In this document: piece by piece, positions 58,796 through 64,000 of the stretch
Numbering within the stretch: position 1 is the first letter of the stretch
Layout of the letters: every line of letters begins with the position of its first letter
Assembly: GCF_040712315.1 (NCBI RefSeq)
Contig: NC_134022.1
Location: forward strand, 1,798,001 to 1,862,000
Source: Castanea sativa
Taxonomy: Eukaryota; Streptophyta; Magnoliopsida; Fagales; Fagaceae
Reading direction: 5' to 3'
DNA length: 64,000 bases
The notes under the pieces: model-generated
What the model saw: the letters and a program-made list of their open reading frames with translations, nothing else
Database searches by the model: none
Told to the model about the DNA's origin: nothing
Program-made: the position numbers and the translations under genes

Positions 58796-60324
58796 ATGAT
58801 TATATCACATGCATTTGGGTTGAATTAACTCATATAAGGATCTTTGTAACTTGATAGAATATATGCTTCAGGATGTAGGATTATACGTTTCAAGTATTTT
58901 ATATCCTTTAGGGATTTTCATGTAGATATCATCATCTAATGATCCATACATATATGTTATAACCATATCCATTAGCCGCATATCTAAATTTTTTTTGGCT
59001 ACCAAGCTAATAAAAAATTTGAATGTAATTGCATCAATTAGAGGAGCATATGTTTCTTCATAATCAATACCAAGTCTCCGTGAAAAACCTTGTAGGGGTG
59101 CAATAGGTACATATATAGCATAACCAAATGTGCACAAGTGAGAAATATTTGGTTGTCGGCTAAGTACAAGTTGTTGGTGAGAATTTATAATAAGCTGCTG
59201 GCCTAATGTGAACTAATGATGCAACATGTAATGTCATGTCCCCAAAGTAGAAACAGGTAATTTTGATTTGATGAGCAAAGGTTAAGCAATAATTTGAAGC
59301 CTTTTGATTAGTAATTTGGCTAAACCATTTTAAGTATGTGTATAGGCAACAAGATGTTCAACATCAATTCCAATTATCATACAATAGTCATCAAAAGCTT
59401 GAGATGTAAATTCATAAGCATTATCTAAACAAATTTTTCTAATTTGATAATCATGAAATTGTGTTCGCAACCTAATTATTTGACCAAGAAGTCTAGAAAA
59501 TGCAACATTCTTAGTATAATGTAGACACATCTGACAATCTGGTTGATGCATCTATTAAAACTATAAAATATTTGAATGGACGATAGTGTAGGTGTATAGG
59601 TTTGATAGATATCACCTTGAATTCTTTCCAACGACTCCTCATTTAGGCTAATTGGAGATCATTTGATTAAAATTCAATCAAATTGGATTAAAATCAAGCT
59701 TATGGACAGTTATAAAAAATTGGTTAGGTGTTTTTCACATTTACATTGTTTTTGCGATAGCTTACTCGTTTTAATCAATTTGAGCCCGTGAGTAGTCATT
59801 TTAAAGGGAAATCAAATAACTATGATATGAGCACCATTTTATCCCAATCAAGTAGTTGGATTTTAGTCATATCTAGATCAAGCTTGGGTTGGCTGCGGTT
59901 AAACTTTATCTAACTTGTGAAATGGTTTGGAAATATTAATTTTGATATGAAAATGAAGTAATTTGGGTAATTCAAAAATTGACTTTGTTTTACTATCAGT
60001 CATCTCGGCCAACAAAAGGCATTTTGGTTATTTTTACAAACTTGTTTAATCTGTCACCCAACTGGAACAAATTAAATTATTTTAAACCAATTCCATTATT
60101 TTAATGTTAAAAAAAATGATATTTTTGGTATTTTTAATTAAAAATTGGATTTTTTGTAAGTAAAGCAAAGGCAAACAAAAAATGGTATCGATGATTATTT
60201 TATTCTAAACCCAATTATTTTGATCTAAAAAAAAAGAATAGAATATGAGATATTAGGGTGTCTTGTTAAAGTGATAATGTAAAATAGACTTCAAAAATAA
60301 TAATATTTCAATAGAGTGATAAGA

Positions 60325-61120
60325 GCACTCACATCAGTGTGTGTTAAATGGCATAAGAAGTGGATTTCGCACATTTAAGCCCAAAAATCACTCACATTAG
60401 TCAATTTAAATGTGTGTAAGTTTACATTGTTTCTATAGTAATCGTATAAATATACACGACTATTGTACCTTTGTATTTTATTATTTTAATCTTTTTTTTT
60501 CACTTCTCTCTCGTCAGATTCTCTCTTTCTCTTCCCTTGACCATTGTCTTTCGCTATCTCCTCTTGTCCCAGGAACATGCTTTGTAAATCCATACAAATC
60601 ATCAAATTTGTCAAACCCATCCTAAATCTAGATCTCAAACTCATCAAACCCATATAAATCATCAAAAAAGAAGAAGCACCAATAGCAAATAAATCGACCT
60701 AAAATCAATGTCCACCCACCACCACCACAGCCCATTGCAACACTTGATAATCGAAACAAAAAATCAACCCAAAATTAACGGAAAATCAAACCAAAATCAA
60801 CCCAAACTCATCAGCAGAAAACCCAAAATCAAACCCAAACCTTGTACAAACTCATTGGAGGCACAATCGTTGCCAACAAATATAACAACACCTTCATGTG
60901 CGAGTGTATGTGGGTTTGGGATGAGAGAGAGCTAAGAGGGAGCTAAAAGGAGAGAGTGCTAAGAGCAAAGAGAGAGACGTGTCTAAGTGAGAGTATAAAT
61001 GTAATAGATAATCTTATGTGAGTGGTTAAAAAGTGATTGAATAAAATAAAAAAATAAATTTTTATACTAAAATAAACAAATTTTTTTACAGGAGTTGGTA
61101 TGAATGCCGAATGGTCTAAG
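60325..61120. mobile_element. Nonautonomous DNA element, tentative
   Basis: AGAGCACTCACATCAGTG at the left and GGTATGAATGCCGAATGGTCTAAG at the right are loosely inverted (GAGCA/ACCATTC). Subterminal TTAAATGTGTGTAAG and TAATCTTATGTGAGTG also pair weakly. No transposase; the borders are approximate. Confidence 0.4.
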
Positions 61121-61394
61121 AAAATGGAATATGAGATGTAATATAATGTATATTTATTTATTTATACATTTTCGGATGTAAATGCTGCCACTTGGTGTAC
61201 TCATAGATAATACATGTAGATGATTTCCCCATCCAACTACTCTTGCGAAGTCAAGTACCATGACATAATGCGTTGATGGCAAATCTACATGGTAGTTGGC
61301 GGTAAGACCGTACTTAGTTACTTAAAATGGAAGAATGTATTTACTCAAAAAAATAAAAAATAAAAAATAAAATGGAAGAATGTAATAAAAATTA

Positions 61395-61764
61395 GGGTAA
61401 AATGTAAAACTGACCCTCTAAGTTTTTTCAGATTTCATTTCAGTCATTTAATTTTGCTTTTGTTTATTTTAGTTTTCTAACTTTCAAATTTATTCAATTA
61501 AGGTTTTTCCATCAACTTTTGTTATATGTTATGGTTAATTTTTTAATTTTATAAAATTTTCTTCAAATTTTTTAAATTAAAAAAATACAATTAATGATTG
61601 AAAAATAATTTTCAGATTTTTTTTTCAAAAATTTTTAACAAAAGTTAACGGAAATGTCTTAATTGAATAAATTTAAAACTTAGAGGACTGAAATGAATGA
61701 AAGAAAAGTTAGAGGACTGAAATGAAATCTGAAAAAAGTTAGAGGGTCAATTTTGCATTTAACC
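61395..61764. mobile_element. Mutator-like foldback MITE
   Basis: 370 bp. Left arm GGGTAAAATGTAAAACTGACC, right arm inverted GGTTAAATGCAAAATTGACC, extending over about 50 bp with TCAGATTTCATTTCAG in both. Flanks TAAAAATTA and TAAAAACTA form a 9-bp duplication with one mismatch. Confidence 0.75.
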
Positions 61765-62506
61765 TAAAAACTATGTGCATAATTTGCTCACGTATTAAAA
61801 AAAGAAAATAATAAAGAGTCCAAAAATCTGATTAATCACTAACTTACTGTAGAAGCCCATAGTGGCCGGTTTAAATTCAATTATCTACCTTTCTCTCTTT
61901 ATTAATTTTGTTATTTGCATCACTTTCTCTTTTTTACCTCTTTTTAATCAAGAATAGTAAATAGCATGATTATGTCTAACCGACATGCTAATCAATCAAG
62001 CATGAAATTGATGACTTCTTAGAAACCAAGGCAGAAATCAATGAAATTTAACAAAAACTATAGGGAGTGGGCTACCTTTTTATCCACAATTTTCTTTTGT
62101 TTTGGTCCTTTTACATGCCTATCAAAATACATCCCCCTCACATTTAAAAGATTTCTTTATTTGGTTGTGTTAACGGCACAGTAAAGTGCTCACTAACACA
62201 CTACTTTATGGCCGAATTTGTGTCATTCACCTAATTTTATGTCAATTTTATAGGTTTTAAGGTCAAATTTATATATATTTTTAATTTTTAAATTTATTTA
62301 TTAAATTAGATTTATATTATTTTAACTTTAATAAGGACTGTACAATGCTTGTTTGTTTTATTTTATTTGATGGATCTAATTAATGTGTGCCTTGCACATA
62401 ATAGCTATTTATTTTGAAATTTTTTTATAAAAAATTGAAAAAATTATCAAAATAATTAATTATTTTTTCTTTTTTCTATAAATTTTTTTTAAGAATAGTT
62501 TACTAA

Positions 62507-63325
62507 GGTTGCGTTTGTTTCAACGGTAAATTAGTTTCATAAATTATTTTCGCATTTGTGTGTGTTTGGTAGCAACTGAAAATTTGGTCAACTGGAAAAT
62601 CACTTACTTTTGACCGTAAAAAAGCCCTTCCCACCCATAAAATAACTTCCGTTTCTATTTTACCTTCAAATAGAAAATTTCCAGAAAACAGAGAGACAGA
62701 GCACGAAGAGAGAGAGAGGGAGAGAGAGAGAGAGAGCACAAAGAGAGAGTAGAGAGAGTGAGATCGCGCCCCAACCCGCGCCGGCGAGATCGCGCCTTTG
62801 CCATCGCCATCGCCGATCTAATTTGCGCCGCTCAACGCTCAAATCCATCTCTGATGAACCCGGTCTGATCGTGCTCGCCTTCGCCTCTACCGCGCGATCT
62901 CGCCTCAACGTCGAACCCAGTCGCCTCTCTCTCTCTCTCTGTCTTCGCTCTTCTCTGACCGGATTTGATGAATTTTTTTTTTTGGGTTTTGTTGTTTTGT
63001 ATTGAAAAATCTCTCTTCGTTCTTCTCTGACCGAATTTGGGTTTTGTTGTTTTGTATTGAGAAAATTTGATGAGTTTTTTTTTTTGAGTTTTGTTGTTCT
63101 GTATTGAGAAATGACATTTGTTTAGAAGCTGAGAAAATATGAGCAACAAGTAGAAAATATATTTTCTATAATATTTTGAAGATCACAACCAAACACCTGA
63201 AAATTTTTTCTAAAGTATTTTTTAAAATACTACCAAACACTTGAAAATATTTTATTTTTTCAAAAATATTTTTAGCTAAAATTATTTACACCTGAAAAAT
63301 ATTTTACACCTAACCAAATGCAGCT
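62507..63325. mobile_element. Second PIF/Harbinger-like element with GC-rich core
   Basis: 819 bp, ends GGTTGCGTTTGTTT and inverted CCAAATGCAGCT, flanked by TAA on both sides (62504-62506, 63326-63328). Layout matches 49679-50559: AT-rich subterminal text, a CT-repeat, a CpG-rich core (62760-62930) with GCGCGATCTCGCC, and a T-run with GGGTTTTGTTGTT. The two differ widely in sequence, so they are old relatives. Confidence 0.82.
63000..63110. repeat. Short tandem duplication inside the second Harbinger-like element
   Basis: GGGTTTTGTTGTTTTGTATTGA with flanking T-run and CTCTTCGTTCTTCTCTGACC occurs two to three times between 62955 and 63110. Confidence 0.7.
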
Positions 63326-63934
63326 TAATATGCATTCAGATATACAGATAAAACGTTTCAACGGGAAAAACTCTCAAAATAAAAGAAAAAAGATACAGGT
63401 GTCAGCCAGTAATGGAGAGTTTGTAATTATTATACACAAAAGAGAACATGCAAAATACTCAAAAACAGTCCAAAAAAATAATATATAAAAATGATGTAGC
63501 AGAAGCTCTCCTATACAATATTGACCTGCTTGCCTGTGCAACTGACAAACAATGAAGTCATGCACATAAATTAAACTCAAAAATTTTGAAGTGAGTTTAA
63601 AGACTCTGTATGTAGTCTTTACCGTCACACTCTCTCTCTCTCTCTATTCTCTAATAATAAAAGAAAACTTTTTTTTTTCTAGGCTCACACTGTACTAAAC
63701 CAGTAAGGAAGTAACACCAGCTTCACAATCTCTCTCCCTCTTGGCTCTGCAAGAAAATTACACATACAAAAGACTATCCAGAAAACTTTTGACTTATTAT
63801 CCTCCCCACCGTGTCCATCAAATCACATCAGAAACTCACATAAGCCAAAGTTAACTAAAAATAAGCTATACTCTCACTTCCACTCCCACAAACCGACAAA
63901 ACCCAACTCTCTATCTCTCTTTCTACACATGCAT

Positions 63935-64000
63935 TCAAGACTGCAGGTCCTCCTTCAATGAGTTTGGGTTGTCCTTCAACTTCTTGGGGGGTGAATGGGT
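63935..64000 (-). CDS. Possible 3' end of a gene entering from the right
   Basis: On the - strand the last 66 bases are open in one frame and encode a Lys/Pro-rich tail ending KEDLQS followed by TGA (63935-63937). Downstream text (63340-63934) is AT-rich with T-runs and CT repeats, plausible as 3' UTR. Too short to recognise; it could be chance. Confidence 0.3.
   Translation of the reverse strand, partial: THSPPKKLKDNPNSLKEDLQS

Larger units (their letters stand above)
56185..59560 (-). pseudogene. Degenerate Ty1/copia retrotransposon
   Basis: Reading the - strand in order: integrase-like text (59330-59551, ending in CLDNAYEFTSQAFDDYC), reverse transcriptase start (58868-59137, GIDYEETYAPLIDAITFK), RT core (58107-58376, YVDNLNLVG where YVDD is expected), RT end (56921-57142, IHQSTYTEKVLKHFYMDK) and RNase H end (56201-56437, SCDNLANIFTKPLS ... 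GIGMRILKDLLS). Stops and frameshifts are many. It is split by an insertion at about 57070-58100 and by the palindrome at 58358. No LTRs were identified. Confidence 0.88.

Overview
This is nuclear DNA from a flowering plant: AT-rich, with genes split by GT-AG introns and intergenic space filled with transposable-element debris. The families seen (a Tat-lineage Ty3 element with an antisense gene, PIF/Harbinger-like and Mutator-like short elements, many LINE 3' ends) suggest a woody eudicot, perhaps Fagales. That placement is inference and was not tested by any search.

Four host genes can be read exon by exon. (1) At the left edge, + strand, the 3' part of an SMN-like gene (stop at 2096), ending in a YG-box-like tail. 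(2) 6042-11217, - strand: a seven-exon, 296-codon plastid-type NAD(P)-binding protein resembling Arabidopsis At1g32220. (3) 26560-31753, + strand: DAD1, the small oligosaccharyltransferase subunit, five exons, 115 aa. (4) 35882-49466, + strand: plastidial glycerol-3-phosphate acyltransferase (ATS1 type), twelve exons, 453 aa, with an intron in its 3' UTR. A possible 3' end of a fifth gene (- strand) sits at the right edge.

Between genes 2 and 3 lies a full-length Ty3/gypsy element of 11,508 bp (14499-26006). Its two 804-bp LTRs differ at 10 positions and it is flanked by the perfect 5-bp duplication AATAC. Gag-pol runs on the - strand in one frame broken by four in-frame stops and has the dual RNase H layout of the Tat lineage. 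From the opposite end, on the + strand, runs a three-exon antisense gene (about 728 codons, one internal stop) with its own TATA-like box. Where the two converging genes meet there is an array of about six 152-bp repeats.

The ATS1-like introns are crowded with LINE 3' fragments, a probable solo LTR, short foldback elements and a tandem duplication that copied part of exon 2. The right 12 kb has no clear gene apart from the edge candidate. It holds a decayed Ty1/copia element (56.2-59.6 kb) into which a 438-bp near-perfect palindrome (58358-58795, TSD ATGAT) has inserted, plus several short nonautonomous DNA elements. Two PIF/Harbinger-like elements (49679-50559 and 62507-63325) share ends, size and a GC-rich core. 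No tRNA or rRNA gene and no CRISPR array was seen. The most unusual items are the antisense intron-containing gene of the retroelement, the palindromic insertion, and the GC-rich-cored Harbinger-like pair.
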